Assembly: GCF_000430645.1 (NCBI RefSeq)
Contig: NZ_AUMK01000003.1
Location: forward strand, 760,796 to 824,795
Length of the DNA stretch: 64,000 nucleotides
Direction: 5' to 3'
Source: Aquimarina latercula DSM 2041
Lineage (GTDB): Bacteria; Bacteroidota; Bacteroidia; Flavobacteriales; Flavobacteriaceae
Positions 18,234 to 27,456 of the stretch are shown one piece after another. How positions within the stretch are numbered: the first letter of the stretch is position 1; each line of letters begins with the position of its first letter. A model generated the notes under the pieces. The model ran no database searches and was not told the origin of the DNA. It saw only the letters and a program-made list of their open reading frames with translations. The position numbers and the translations under genes are program-made.

Positions 18234-18962
18234 CTATTTGTTACGAACATAAATCAGTTTAAACTTTCCGCTAGTATGCTCGCGTTCATCTATTTCAAAT
18301 TGCTTAAGCGAATTAAACAAAGGAGTCAGTTTTGCAAACCCAAAATTTCTAGAATCAAAATTAGGCTGTTTCTTTAGAATTAATGAACCTACGTCTCCCA
18401 AAAATGCCCATCCATCTTCACTTGCAGCGTCTTCTACTGAATTCCTCAATAATCTAATAGTTTTTGAAGTGATTTTATCTAGATTAGATTTATCAGACTT
18501 TTCTTTACCATCTTTTTTCTCAGTATCTTTTTTCAAAATTTCTAAATAAATAAACTTATCACAAGCTACTATAAAAGGATCCGGAGTTTTCTTTTCTCCA
18601 ATTCCATACACAACAACACCGGCTTCTCGCAGTCTCATTGCTAATTTAGTAAAATCACTATCCGAAGACACCAAACAAAAACCATTCACTTTTTCTGAAT
18701 ATAAAATATCCATTGCATCTATAATCATGGCAGAATCTGTGGCATTCTTTCCTGTTGTATAACTATATTGCTGTATCGGATTTATTGCATTTTCTAACAA
18801 AATATTTTTCCATTTTGCTAGGTATGGTTTTGTCCAATCACCATAAATACGTTTAATAGTAGGAGTTCCATACTTGGTAATCTCCTCCATCATTTCTTTT
18901 ATATACTTGGCAGGTATATTATCCCCATCGATTAGGACCGCCAATTTTGTATCTTTCATCAT
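18234..18962 (-). CDS. NYN-domain putative RNase with OST-HTH/LOTUS domain
   Basis: Starting at the ATG at 18962 gives 242 residues. The N-terminal NYN (PIN-like) domain has acidic residues in LAVLIDGDNIPAKY, KNATDSAMIIDAMD and VSSDSDFTKLAMRLREAG, which should form the metal site. After a Lys-rich linker (about 145-165) comes a winged-helix OST-HTH domain (RLLRNSVEDAASEDGWAFLGDVGSLI ends the key part). This pairing is known in LabA-like and Limkain-type RNA-binding proteins. RNA cleavage is inferred from the fold. It is a single gene. Confidence 0.85.
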   Translation of the reverse strand: MMKDTKLAVLIDGDNIPAKYIKEMMEEITKYGTPTIKRIYGDWTKPYLAKWKNILLENAINPIQQYSYTTGKNATDSAMIIDAMDILYSEKVNGFCLVSSDSDFTKLAMRLREAGVVVYGIGEKKTPDPFIVACDKFIYLEILKKDTEKKDGKEKSDKSNLDKITSKTIRLLRNSVEDAASEDGWAFLGDVGSLILKKQPNFDSRNFGFAKLTPLFNSLKQFEIDEREHTSGKFKLIYVRNK

Positions 18963-19016
18963 GGTTTTAAAGGTACACAAATACAATAGCTAAAAAAAGA
19001 ATTCAATAGTAATCTA

Positions 19017-19763
19017 ATGTGCATTAAAGAAATACTAAAAAACACACAACATAGACCTTGGGAACTGCCGTCTGATAATTGGAGATTTTATCAAGAATGG
19101 AATAGAGCAATATTCTTACATTGGAAAGTTGACTATGACGAATTAAGAAAACTTGTTCCTAAAGAATTGGAGATAGATTTATACAATGGAGAACCATGGG
19201 TATCATTAGTTGCATTTTCTATGGAAAAAATCAGACCTAAATTTCTTCCCTACTTTACTCCTATTTCTAATTTTGATGAAATCAACATTCGCACTTACAT
19301 AAAATCTGGAAAAAAGACCGGAGTTTATTTCTTAAGCATTGAAGGAGGGAAAATAATTTCTTGCAGTATTGCTAAAGCCATCTCGGAACTTCCTTATCGA
19401 TATTCAAAAATCAAAAGAGACTCCAATAACTATACATCTAAAAATAAAAAGTATAAAGATTCTCTAAAAATTAAATTTACAGTAGGTAAAGAACTAAACA
19501 ATAAATCTGAACTTGATATTTGGCTAACAGAAAGGTATGCTCTTTTCCAGGATACTAAAAATTCAATCAACGAATATGAAATACATCATCCAGAATGGTC
19601 TATCCAAGATATTGAAATCAACAATTTAGAAGTGAATTATCCCCGCTTCGATGATTTATTAAAAGGAACCCCTCACAAGACAAGTTATTCTAAAGGTGTT
19701 CGAGTAATCGCTTGGGGAATGAATAAAAAGAAAAAAAAGTCAATTATCCATAAAATTATCTAA
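19017..19763 (+). CDS. DUF2071 family protein (YqjF-like)
   Basis: A 248-residue cytoplasmic protein. WELPSDNWRFYQEWNRAIF, HWKVDYDELRKLVPKELEID, PWVSLVAFSM and NFDEINIRTYI are the usual blocks of the DUF2071 family. GVYFLSIEGGK follows. The function of the family is unknown. The C-terminus is strongly basic (KKKKKS), which is less usual. It is divergent from the NYN gene, with 54 bp between the starts. Confidence 0.8.
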   Translation: MCIKEILKNTQHRPWELPSDNWRFYQEWNRAIFLHWKVDYDELRKLVPKELEIDLYNGEPWVSLVAFSMEKIRPKFLPYFTPISNFDEINIRTYIKSGKKTGVYFLSIEGGKIISCSIAKAISELPYRYSKIKRDSNNYTSKNKKYKDSLKIKFTVGKELNNKSELDIWLTERYALFQDTKNSINEYEIHHPEWSIQDIEINNLEVNYPRFDDLLKGTPHKTSYSKGVRVIAWGMNKKKKKSIIHKII

Positions 19764-19902
19764 AAAATGTATTTTGCCCAGAAAAATAAATACTTCGTCG
19801 ATACTATATATTATTGAGGTAAGAGGAATATGATAAGAAAAAACAGCTCTACACCGCTAGTCTCATTAAAAAAACTTTAACTTTTATTAATATTTAAGTT
19901 TC

Positions 19903-19910
19903 TATATTTG
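19903..19910 (+). promoter_or_regulatory. -7 element TATATTTG
   Basis: A perfect TAnnTTTG lies 25 bases upstream of the ATG of the barrel protein. No clear TTTG is present 19 bases upstream, although the region is T-rich. Confidence 0.45.
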
Positions 19911-19935
19911 ATTTAAACAAACAATCAATATACCC

Positions 19936-20445
19936 ATGAAAAAACTATTTTTTTTAGCCATTGCGCTTATCGGTTTTACCACAGTTTCAAATGCCCAAAG
20001 CTTAAAATTTGGTGTTAAAGGAGGTGTGAATTTCGCTAATATAGATTCTCGATTTGACACTGATGCCAGAACTGGTTTTCATTTAGGAGCGGTAGCAACT
20101 ATCGGTTTACCTGGTAATTTTGCTATTCAGCCAGAAGTTTTATACTCTGCTCAAGGTACTGATGATTTAAAAGTTGATTATATCAATGTACCAATTTTAG
20201 TAAAATACAAATTCTTAAAGTTTGTTAGTTTCGAGGCGGGACCTCAGTTTGGTGTTGTTGTAAATGATGATTATGAAGTGGGAGAACCTGAAAGCTTTGA
20301 TGTAAGTATTGCCGCTGGAGCTGGCGTAACCTTTGGGAAATTCTTTGCACAGGCAAGATATAACCATGGTCTTACAGACGTTGATGATGCTGTTAGTAGT
20401 CAAAATAGAACTTTTCAACTTTCTGTAGGATATTATATTTTTTAA
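19936..20445 (+). CDS. Small outer-membrane beta-barrel (porin family) protein
   Basis: A 169-residue protein with a clear signal peptide (MKKLFFLAIALIGFTTVSNAQS). Alternating strands follow: LKFGVKGGVNFANI, AIQPEVLYSAQG, INVPILVKYKFLKFVSFEAGPQ and FFAQARYNHGLTDV. The last strand ends in aromatic residues (LSVGYYIF), the usual outer-membrane insertion signal. The VPILVKY pattern is typical of the Bacteroidota PorT-like or outer-membrane beta-barrel family. It is probably a structural protein or small porin of 8 strands. It ends at a strong terminator. Confidence 0.85.
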   Translation: MKKLFFLAIALIGFTTVSNAQSLKFGVKGGVNFANIDSRFDTDARTGFHLGAVATIGLPGNFAIQPEVLYSAQGTDDLKVDYINVPILVKYKFLKFVSFEAGPQFGVVVNDDYEVGEPESFDVSIAAGAGVTFGKFFAQARYNHGLTDVDDAVSSQNRTFQLSVGYYIF

Positions 20446-20465
20446 TAAAAAACAGCTATAAACCT

Positions 20466-20501
20466 AAAAAAAGGCGGAAGTTAAACTTCCGCCTTTTTTT
20501 T
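20466..20501 (+). terminator. Bidirectional terminator between convergent genes
   Basis: A-run, GGCGGAAGT (20473-20481), loop TAA, ACTTCCGCC (20485-20493), then eight T. The symmetrical A and T runs let it serve both the barrel gene (+) and the helicase gene (-), whose stop codon is at the far edge of the hairpin. Confidence 0.9.
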
Positions 20502-21735
20502 ATGATCTATTTTTTCTGCGTCTATTATAGTTTCTATTATTCCGTTTAGGTTTAAAAGAATTTTGATTTTTCTTTGGTGGCGCAGCATTATAATCAAAAA
20601 CAAAACTAGGTTCAAAACCTTCTATCACTTCTTTATTTAGTGTTAACCCCAGTAATTTTTCTATTCCCTTTACATAACTTACTTCTTCTTGCGATACTAG
20701 AGAAATTGCTTCTCCACTTGCTCCTGCTCTACCCGTACGACCAATTCTATGCACATAATCCTCAGCTATATTCGGTAATTCATAATTAATCACATGTGGC
20801 AAAAGAGGAATATCTAACCCACGAGCAGCAATATCAGTAGCCACCAATACTCTAATTTTATTTTGTTTAAACCCGCTTAATGCTTTAGTTCTTGCTCCCT
20901 GACTCTTATTTCCGTGAATTGCTGCAGATGTAATTCCATTTTTAGACAACTTCTCACTCAATCGATTCGCTCCGTGTTTTGTTCTTGTAAAGATGAGTAC
21001 TTGTTTCCAATTACCATCAGAAATCAATTTAATAACTACGGTACTCTTTTTTGCTTTGTCTACCTTATATATTTTTTGATCTACCATCTCGGCGGTAGAA
21101 TTTTCTGGTGCAGCTTCTACAGAAACAGGGTGATGTAAAATCCCATTAGCTAGTTTTTTTATTTCTTTGGAGAATGTTGCAGAAAACAATAAGTTTTGTC
21201 TTTTCTTGGGTAATAATACTAGTATTTTATTGATATCTCTCTGAAACCCCATATCCAGCATTCGATCTGCTTCGTCCAAAACTAAAATCTCAACTTTAGA
21301 AAGAGATAAAGCTCTTCGTTCATGTAGGTCCAATAAACGACCTGGAGTAGCAACCAAAACATCCACTCCGTTTCTTAACGCCTTTATCTGAGGATTAGCA
21401 TTTACACCTCCAAAGACTACCATAGATCTAAGATCCATATACGTACTATAGGCTCTTACATTATCTAATATTTGTGCCGCTAATTCCCTTGTGGGAGTTA
21501 ATATAAGTGTACGAATTGGTCTTTTTCTAAATGGTTTATCCTGAGCTAATAATTGAAGGATTGGTAATGTAAAACCAGCCGTTTTTCCTGTCCCAGTCTG
21601 AGCAGATGCTAAAACATCTTTTCCTTCTAAAATTGGTGGTATTGCTTTTTCTTGAATTGGTGAAGGTATTGTATACCCTTTTTTCTCGATTGCTTTTAAT
21701 AAAGCATCGGATAATCCTAATGATTCAAATGACAT
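20500..21735 (-). CDS. DEAD-box RNA helicase, RhlE-like
   Basis: A 411-residue ATP-dependent RNA helicase. It has the Q motif and motif I ([16 protein letters not shown]), Ia (PTRELAAQI), Ib (TPGRLLD), II ([13 protein letters not shown]), III (FSATF), IV (VLIFTRTK), V ([13 protein letters not shown]) and VI ([13 protein letters not shown]). The C-terminus is a short basic Asn/Arg-rich tail (about 385-411), typical of RhlE relatives in ribosome assembly or cold adaptation. It has a 5' leader of roughly 50 bases downstream of a good -7 element. Confidence 0.92.
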   Translation of the reverse strand: MSFESLGLSDALLKAIEKKGYTIPSPIQEKAIPPILEGKDVLASAQTGTGKTAGFTLPILQLLAQDKPFRKRPIRTLILTPTRELAAQILDNVRAYSTYMDLRSMVVFGGVNANPQIKALRNGVDVLVATPGRLLDLHERRALSLSKVEILVLDEADRMLDMGFQRDINKILVLLPKKRQNLLFSATFSKEIKKLANGILHHPVSVEAAPENSTAEMVDQKIYKVDKAKKSTVVIKLISDGNWKQVLIFTRTKHGANRLSEKLSKNGITSAAIHGNKSQGARTKALSGFKQNKIRVLVATDIAARGLDIPLLPHVINYELPNIAEDYVHRIGRTGRAGASGEAISLVSQEEVSYVKGIEKLLGLTLNKEVIEGFEPSFVFDYNAAPPKKNQNSFKPKRNNRNYNRRRKNRS

Positions 21736-21791
21736 ATAAATTGTTTAAGAAACAACAATCTACTACATAATGCCATTTCTGAATATAGCCG

Positions 21792-21799
21792 CAAAGGTA
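21792..21799 (-). promoter_or_regulatory. -7 element TACCTTTG for the helicase gene
   Basis: On the minus strand, TACCTTTG matches the preferred Bacteroidota -7 sequence. It is 57 bases upstream of the helicase ATG. A matching -33 TTTG is not obvious. Confidence 0.5.
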
Positions 21800-21947
21800 C
21801 GTTTAATTTTAGTATATTATTTCACTTCGGGTTTTCATATTTTGTAAATCCCTAAAATGCAGTATATTTCCAAAAACAGTATCTAAATTAGTGAAATCTT
21901 GCGCTAAAAATTAGTTAATCATAAACCATCCGTAACAAATCTTATAG

Positions 21948-21955
21948 TATATTTG
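21948..21955 (+). promoter_or_regulatory. -7 element TATATTTG for the BatA gene
   Basis: A perfect TAnnTTTG lies 17 bases upstream of the ATG at 21973. No clear -33 TTTG is visible. Confidence 0.45.
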
Positions 21956-21972
21956 ACAAACAATAATCAAGA

Positions 21973-23898
21973 ATGCAATTTAAACACCCAGAATTTCTTT
22001 ATGCTTTATTTGCCCTTCTTATTCCTATTATTGTTCATTTATTTCAATTAAGACGTTTTCAAAAAGTACCTTTTACTAATGTACAATTTCTAAAAGCGGT
22101 TACCATTCAGACTCGTAAGAGTTCACAAATTAAAAAATGGTTAACCCTATTAGCTAGGTTATTAGCATTTGCAGCACTTATTATTGCTTTTGCTCAACCA
22201 TTTTTAGCTTCAGAAGAAATCGTTGGAAAAAAAAGTGAAACTGTTATTTATCTAGACAATTCTTTTAGTATGCAAGCCAAAGGTTCTAAAGGCCCATTGC
22301 TGCAGAGAGCGATTCAGGAATTGCTTAGCTCTTTATCAGAAGATGAAGTTGTTTCCATATTTACAAATACAGAAACTTTTAAAGAGGTTACCAAAAAGGA
22401 TATCCGAAATGACTTACTACAACTAGAATATACTTCGAATCAAATAGCATATAGTGCTGCATACTTAAAGGGAAAACAGCTTTTAGGTAATTCTCCCGAA
22501 ACTATAAAGCGTATCATTATGGTTTCAGATTTTCAACAAAAAGAGGAAGTTTTTGACATACCTACTGACGTAGAAACCAAAACAAATCTTATAAAATTAA
22601 CACCTGTAACTCGCCAGAATATCGCTATTGATAGTCTTTCTCTAAGTAGAGATGAAAATAATGAAATGGTTCTAAATGTTTTATTAAGTAATACTGATGC
22701 ACGTGCTGATAATATTTCTGTTGCTTTTTATAATGGAGAAAAACTAGTTGCGAAAACAACAGCTTCTATTCCTAAAAACAGTAAAACCTCTACAGAATTT
22801 AGAGTTGATGAGAATACTAAAATTAACGGCCGTATTGTTATAGAAGATCCTTCATTAAACTTTGACAATTATCGATATTTTACCATTAATACTCCCGAAA
22901 AAATAAAAGTGGTAGCTATTAATGAAACTAGTGATAATTTTATAAAAAACATTTATACATCCGATGAGTTTTTATTAATTAGCGCCAAAATAGATGAGTT
23001 AAACTATAATGATATTGGTAATGCCAATCTTGTATTAATCAACGAGATTAAGCAAATTCCTGTTTCACTAATTAATGCTCTTAAGTCTTTTAAAGATCTG
23101 GGAGGTACTATTTGTTTTATTCCAGCAGCGGATGGAAATCTTGCATCATACCAACAGTTTATAAATAGTTTTTCTTCGGAAAGTTTAATAGCAAAAAGTA
23201 TTCAAGAAAAGAAAATTACAGGAATCAATTTTTCTCATCCCTTATACAAAGGGGTTTTTGATAAAAGAATAACCAATTTTCAGTACCCAAAGGTAAATTC
23301 TTACTATCAGACTACTGCAAATAATACAATCTTATCTTTTGAGGATAGTAGTCCCTTTTTATATGTAACAAAATCCATGTACGTATTTACTGCGCCTATT
23401 AATAATGAGAACTCTAATTTTAAGAACTCTCCATTAATTGTTCCCACTTTATACAACATTGGAAAACAAAGTCTAAAACTTTCTGATATTTCTTATAACA
23501 TAGGACAAGTAAACACCTATGATGTTCCCATTTCGTTAGGACAAGATGGAATTTTATCATTAGAATCAAATGAAGAAAGTAGTATTCCATTACAACAGAG
23601 TTTTGCTACCAAAGTTCGAATTACAACAGACGAGGTACCTTCTAAAGCCGGTATTTATGCTCTTAAGGACAAAGAAAAATTGATTCAGCATGTGGGTTAT
23701 AATTACAATACTTTAGAAAGTGATTTACAATACTATAACCTCTCTACAAACAAAGAATATGAGGTAAGCGATTCTGTAACCACTCTGTTCGAGCAAATAA
23801 AAGAAGAAACTAGTATTAACGAACTTTGGAAATGGTTTATTATTTTTGCTTTGATTTTCTTATTAATTGAAATCTTATTATTAAAATATCTCAAATGA
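21973..23898 (+). CDS. BatA-domain (aerotolerance N-terminal) vWA membrane protein
   Basis: A 641-residue inner-membrane protein. The N-terminal BatA segment (FKHPEFLYALFALLIPIIVH, then FQLRRFQKVPFTNVQFL) contains a first membrane helix; a second is at about 58-78. A von Willebrand A domain follows, with a MIDAS motif DNSFS (D95, S97, S99). A long periplasmic beta-rich region leads to a last membrane helix (about 620-638). It is the usual Bacteroidota BatA-like form without adjacent MoxR ATPase. Its stop overlaps the start of the dihydroorotase-like gene by 4 bases (ATGA), so the two are translationally coupled. Confidence 0.85.
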   Translation: MQFKHPEFLYALFALLIPIIVHLFQLRRFQKVPFTNVQFLKAVTIQTRKSSQIKKWLTLLARLLAFAALIIAFAQPFLASEEIVGKKSETVIYLDNSFSMQAKGSKGPLLQRAIQELLSSLSEDEVVSIFTNTETFKEVTKKDIRNDLLQLEYTSNQIAYSAAYLKGKQLLGNSPETIKRIIMVSDFQQKEEVFDIPTDVETKTNLIKLTPVTRQNIAIDSLSLSRDENNEMVLNVLLSNTDARADNISVAFYNGEKLVAKTTASIPKNSKTSTEFRVDENTKINGRIVIEDPSLNFDNYRYFTINTPEKIKVVAINETSDNFIKNIYTSDEFLLISAKIDELNYNDIGNANLVLINEIKQIPVSLINALKSFKDLGGTICFIPAADGNLASYQQFINSFSSESLIAKSIQEKKITGINFSHPLYKGVFDKRITNFQYPKVNSYYQTTANNTILSFEDSSPFLYVTKSMYVFTAPINNENSNFKNSPLIVPTLYNIGKQSLKLSDISYNIGQVNTYDVPISLGQDGILSLESNEESSIPLQQSFATKVRITTDEVPSKAGIYALKDKEKLIQHVGYNYNTLESDLQYYNLSTNKEYEVSDSVTTLFEQIKEETSINELWKWFIIFALIFLLIEILLLKYLK

Positions 23899-25148
23899 AT
23901 TTCTTATTAAAGGCAGCTACTATTTTTGATCCATCATCGCCCTTTCATAATCAAACAGTAGATATTCTTATCGAAAATGGAATCATTAAAGATATCGATT
24001 CGTTAATCGAAATAACAGAAAATGTAGAGGAAATTAAATTAGATACATTACACGTTTCTCAAGGATGGTTTGATAGTAGCGTAAGTTTTGGCGAACCTGG
24101 GTATGAAGAACGAGAAACAATAACAAATGGACTGGAGGTAGCTGCAAAAAGCGGTTTTACTAGTATTGGATTAAACCCAAACACGCTTCCCATAATTGAC
24201 ACCAGTGCTTCTGTAGGTTTTCTGAAAGGAAAATCTCTACAAAACGCCGTAGATCTATATCCTATCGGTTCTCTTACAACAAAATCCGAAGGTATTGACT
24301 TGGCAGAGCTTTATGATATGAAACAAGCTGGAGCCATTGCTTTTGGAGATTATAAAAAACCTATCAAAAATCCAAACCTACTAAAGATTGCTCTTCTATA
24401 TGCTCAGAATTTTGATGGATTAGTACTTTCTTTTCCTCAGGATACGAGTATTGCTGGAAAAGGTATGGTACACGAAGAAAAACAAAGTACATTACTTGGA
24501 CTTAAAGGTATTCCTGCATTGGCAGAAGAATTACAGATATGCAGAGACCTTTTCCTTTTAGAATATACCGGAGGAAAGTTACATATTCCGACAATTTCGA
24601 CTGCAAAATCAGTTCAATTAATTAGAGAAGCAAAATCAAATAAATTAAATGTAACTTGTAGTGTTTCTGTTCATCATCTATCTCTTACTGATGAAGAATT
24701 AACAAGTTTTGACACAAATTACAAGATACTACCGCCGTTACGAACAAGAAAAGATGTAAACGCTTTAATTGAAGGAGTTAAAGACGGAACAATAGATATG
24801 GTTACAAGTGATCATCAACCAATAGATGTCGAAAATAAAAAAGTAGAATTTGATAACGCTATGTATGGAACAATAGGTTTAGAAAGTGCTTTCGGAATCC
24901 TAAATAATATACTAGATATTAATCATACTATATCACTACTTACCAAAGGAAAATCCATATTTGGAATTGAAACGGATTCCATAGATAAGGGAAATAAAGC
25001 TAACTTATCATTATTTACCTCAAAAGGAAGTTCCATATTTAAAGAAGAACACATAGGATCTACTTCTAAAAATAGTGCATTTTTAGAAAAAGCTACGAAA
25101 GGTAATACGTATGGAATTATTTCTAACGGACAAATAGTACTAAAATAA
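23895..25148 (+). CDS. Dihydroorotase-like amidohydrolase, probably inactive
   Basis: A 417-residue protein with dihydroorotase architecture: QGWFD at 56-60, EPGYEERET at 67-75, PPLRTRKDVNALIEGVKDGTI and TSDHQP. The metal motif HxH of active enzymes (as in DMHVHLREPG) is here DSSVSFGEPG. Both histidines are Ser (S62, S64) and the substrate-binding Arg is Gly66. A His-His pair (VHHLSLTDEE) and the late DH remain. This is the pattern of the non-catalytic PyrC-like proteins that stabilise aspartate transcarbamoylase in other bacteria; that role is inferred here. It is coupled to the BatA gene. Confidence 0.8.
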   Translation: MNFLLKAATIFDPSSPFHNQTVDILIENGIIKDIDSLIEITENVEEIKLDTLHVSQGWFDSSVSFGEPGYEERETITNGLEVAAKSGFTSIGLNPNTLPIIDTSASVGFLKGKSLQNAVDLYPIGSLTTKSEGIDLAELYDMKQAGAIAFGDYKKPIKNPNLLKIALLYAQNFDGLVLSFPQDTSIAGKGMVHEEKQSTLLGLKGIPALAEELQICRDLFLLEYTGGKLHIPTISTAKSVQLIREAKSNKLNVTCSVSVHHLSLTDEELTSFDTNYKILPPLRTRKDVNALIEGVKDGTIDMVTSDHQPIDVENKKVEFDNAMYGTIGLESAFGILNNILDINHTISLLTKGKSIFGIETDSIDKGNKANLSLFTSKGSSIFKEEHIGSTSKNSAFLEKATKGNTYGIISNGQIVLK

Positions 25149-25160
25149 ACACCTATTCTC

Positions 25161-25490
25161 ATGCAATCAGATTACGAAAAACAAGGTAAAACTGCAGCTA
25201 TAATAGCATATATAACTATTATAGGTACTATTATAGCGCTCTTTATGAATCAAGATAACAAAAACAAATTTGCTACTTTTCATATTAGACAAGCTTTAGG
25301 AATTAATATAGGTTTTTATCTGTTAGGAGCATTAGTAAGTATGTTCGATTCTTGGATAATTTCCTCTTCCTTTTACATTTTTATCTTCGTACTTTGGGTT
25401 TTTGGTTTAATAACCGCTATAAGAGAAGAACAAAAAACTGTTCCAATTGTAGGACCCTATTTTCAAGAATGGTTTACATTCGTGAAATAA
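25161..25490 (+). CDS. Small membrane protein, Tic20/DUF4870-like
   Basis: A 109-residue protein with three predicted membrane helices (about 12-30, 50-68 and 72-92). It begins MQSDYEKQGKTAAIIAYITIIG and contains FATFHIRQALGINIGFYLLG. The HIRQALG block between helices is typical of small Tic20 or DUF4870-like membrane proteins. The function is unknown. It lies 12 bp after the dihydroorotase-like gene, in the same probable operon. Confidence 0.7.
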   Translation: MQSDYEKQGKTAAIIAYITIIGTIIALFMNQDNKNKFATFHIRQALGINIGFYLLGALVSMFDSWIISSSFYIFIFVLWVFGLITAIREEQKTVPIVGPYFQEWFTFVK

Positions 25491-25508
25491 ATAACACTAT
25501 ATAATTAT

Positions 25509-25868
25509 TTATTCCATAAGAAATTTAGTGAGTTTCAAATCAGGAGAAAGCGCGATAACTAGTATTACAGAATCACTATCTGATTGTACTAGATACCTAT
25601 AACCTTCATCTTGATCCATTAAATCAAATTCTGAAAATTTACCTTGACTATCCATATTTTTGGCGACAAACTCCTTTACTTTATCTAAAGTAAATGTAGT
25701 CTGTAAGTCCGCAGAAAATTGATCAAAGATTTTCTGAGCATCATTAGCGTTATACGAACTAATTATAGTCTTCATTGTACTTTCATAATCAACATCTGTC
25801 TGGGAAACACCAATATGGAAACAGAAAAACAGACTAAAATAGATTACTTTTTTCATCATTAAATTCAT
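25509..25868 (-). CDS. Small secreted protein, DUF3887-like, copy 1
   Basis: A 119-residue protein with a signal peptide (MMKKVIYFSLFFCFHIGVSQ). The mature part resembles a small cystatin/NTF2-like fold: SYNANDAQKIFDQFSADLQ, TFTLDKVKEFV and SDSVILVIALSPDLKLT. It is a paralog of 28355-28708, sharing the YNAxDAxxxFxxFSxDLQxxFTLDKV pattern. Such domains occur alone or ahead of serine hydrolases in Bacteroidota. No enzyme residues are evident. It is convergent with the 25161 gene. Confidence 0.65.
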   Translation of the reverse strand: MNLMMKKVIYFSLFFCFHIGVSQTDVDYESTMKTIISSYNANDAQKIFDQFSADLQTTFTLDKVKEFVAKNMDSQGKFSEFDLMDQDEGYRYLVQSDSDSVILVIALSPDLKLTKFLME

Positions 25869-25945
25869 TTTAAGGAGCTTAAATTTAGGGAATATTCCAC
25901 TAATAATTATCGAAATTAAGTATTAACACGTATTTAAGCAATGAG

Positions 25946-25957
25946 AATTACGTAATT
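25946..25957. promoter_or_regulatory. 12-bp perfect palindrome AATTACGTAATT
   Basis: A perfect palindrome lies 78 bases upstream of the start of the small secreted protein gene (25868, minus). It shares the TTACG half-site core with the longer palindromes at 28765 and 29089, but without the spacer. It may be chance in AT-rich DNA. Confidence 0.25.
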
Positions 25958-25997
25958 ATCAGTATTGTAAATTAAGAATTTCAAAATAATATATAAA

Positions 25998-26027
25998 AAA
26001 ACCTGTGAAACTGATTTCGCAGGTTTT
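25998..26027 (-). terminator. Terminator of the porin operon (minus strand)
   Basis: On the minus strand AAAACCTG pairs with CAGGTTTT, with an inner GAAA/TTTC pairing, followed by TTTTTT. It lies 25 bases after the porin stop at 26052. Confidence 0.75.
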
Positions 26028-26051
26028 GAATTATGGTATTGTTATTATATG

Positions 26052-27359
26052 CTATTGTTTTGGTTTTGGACTCCATTTTAGGAAGTTTGGTTTTACAACT
26101 AGCATTGCCCATCCCCAGTTTTGTAATCCGCTAGGATCAGCAACTCCTTTTAGAATTTCCATACTATCACCAGCAAACATCTGAGAGTACCCTATTTTTA
26201 AGGTAGCATATGGTAGTATTTTTTGAGTAAAAACTAAATCTAGTTCTGTACCTAAGTAAGTATCATCAGTTCCTGCAATATCTTCTGCAGCAGAGAAATA
26301 GTGAAGTTTTGCTAATAAACTACTGCTTTTACCAGTTTTGATAACAGCTTTAGCATATATATCTTGTAATCCTACACTATTGGCATGATTCCCTACATAA
26401 AAGTAATCCATATATCCATTAAATTTATGATTCGTTCCAAAAATTGGGAAGAAGGATGTAATCTCGCCATCTGTCCCTCCATTATCATCACCACTAAGTA
26501 GTTCTCCACCTATTCCGAATAAAGTTTTTCCTGGTTTATAGGTAACCTCTAGACCGGCGTTATATGCCGATAAATCAACTGTTTCTGTAAACTTACCGGT
26601 TTGTGCATATAAGTTTAAAGCTATTTTTAATCCTTTAGCAGGTTTTGCAACTAAATGTGTACCAAAGGTTTGTCTATTTACGGTGCCATCAATTGGAGTT
26701 TGACCATCGGTATCCAAATTCTGATAAGAATTATTTACAAAAAGAAAACTCCCAGAAAATTTAGCCCAGTCTTTATGTAACCAAGCATAAGCCATTCCTT
26801 TGTAATCAAATACAGCTCTTACATTACCATCATTATTAGGATCAAATAAGGTGTTTATTCTACTTACTCCATTTTGATTAAAAGAAAAACCAAAATCTAG
26901 TTTTAGGCCACTTTCATTTTTATACTTAATCAAAGCTGCATCATGAAACCTTCCTTGCATTGCCCAATCCAATCCACCAAGTATTCTCTGATCATCATAA
27001 GACAGTGCTTGTCGACCTATTTTTGTCGACCATCCACTACCAAACTTAAAATTAATCCAAGCTTGAGCTAAGGAAAAACTACTGTTGTTGTCAGCAGCAG
27101 CTATCTGAGGAGTATCACCCCAAACACTAACATCCTGCACACTAAGATATGTAGAAAACTTATCTGCAGTATATCCAAATTTTAATCGAGAACGTTGTTG
27201 TACAAATATAGCTGCATCTACTCCTGATGGAACAAGATTCCCGAAACCACGTAAATATTCTGCTCTGGGTCTTATGTCTGCATCAATACTAAGTTCTTGG
27301 GCCTTTATACTACCAATTAGCAATAAAGCACACATTAATAATTGTAGTCTTTTTTTCAT
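26052..27359 (-). CDS. Alginate-export-type outer-membrane porin
   Basis: Starting at the ATG at 27359 gives 435 residues with a signal peptide (MKKRLQLLMCALLLIGSIKAQ). The ORF is open 24 codons further up but that extension does not suit export. The barrel has repeated amphipathic strands with the family motif IRPRAEYLRGFG near the start and QRSRLKFGYTADKFSTYLSVQDV. WINFKFGSGWSTKIGRQALSYDDQRILGGLDW is the most conserved part of the alginate-export family (segment shown in pieces across residues 100-140). The substrate is unknown. The NIT-like gene lies 98 bp upstream. Confidence 0.75.
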   Translation of the reverse strand: MKKRLQLLMCALLLIGSIKAQELSIDADIRPRAEYLRGFGNLVPSGVDAAIFVQQRSRLKFGYTADKFSTYLSVQDVSVWGDTPQIAAADNNSSFSLAQAWINFKFGSGWSTKIGRQALSYDDQRILGGLDWAMQGRFHDAALIKYKNESGLKLDFGFSFNQNGVSRINTLFDPNNDGNVRAVFDYKGMAYAWLHKDWAKFSGSFLFVNNSYQNLDTDGQTPIDGTVNRQTFGTHLVAKPAKGLKIALNLYAQTGKFTETVDLSAYNAGLEVTYKPGKTLFGIGGELLSGDDNGGTDGEITSFFPIFGTNHKFNGYMDYFYVGNHANSVGLQDIYAKAVIKTGKSSSLLAKLHYFSAAEDIAGTDDTYLGTELDLVFTQKILPYATLKIGYSQMFAGDSMEILKGVADPSGLQNWGWAMLVVKPNFLKWSPKPKQ

Positions 27360-27456
27360 ATGAATTGGTTTTAAAAAATTAAATAAAAAAAACGTATTAA
27401 AAACTTGTTTAAAATACGCTTTTTTCCCCATTTAAATAACAGGTGTTAGTTATAAT

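Noticed and set aside
27360..27431. 24-codon N-terminal extension of the porin
   Set aside because: It would place the signal peptide inside the protein; the ATG at 27359 gives a standard export signal.
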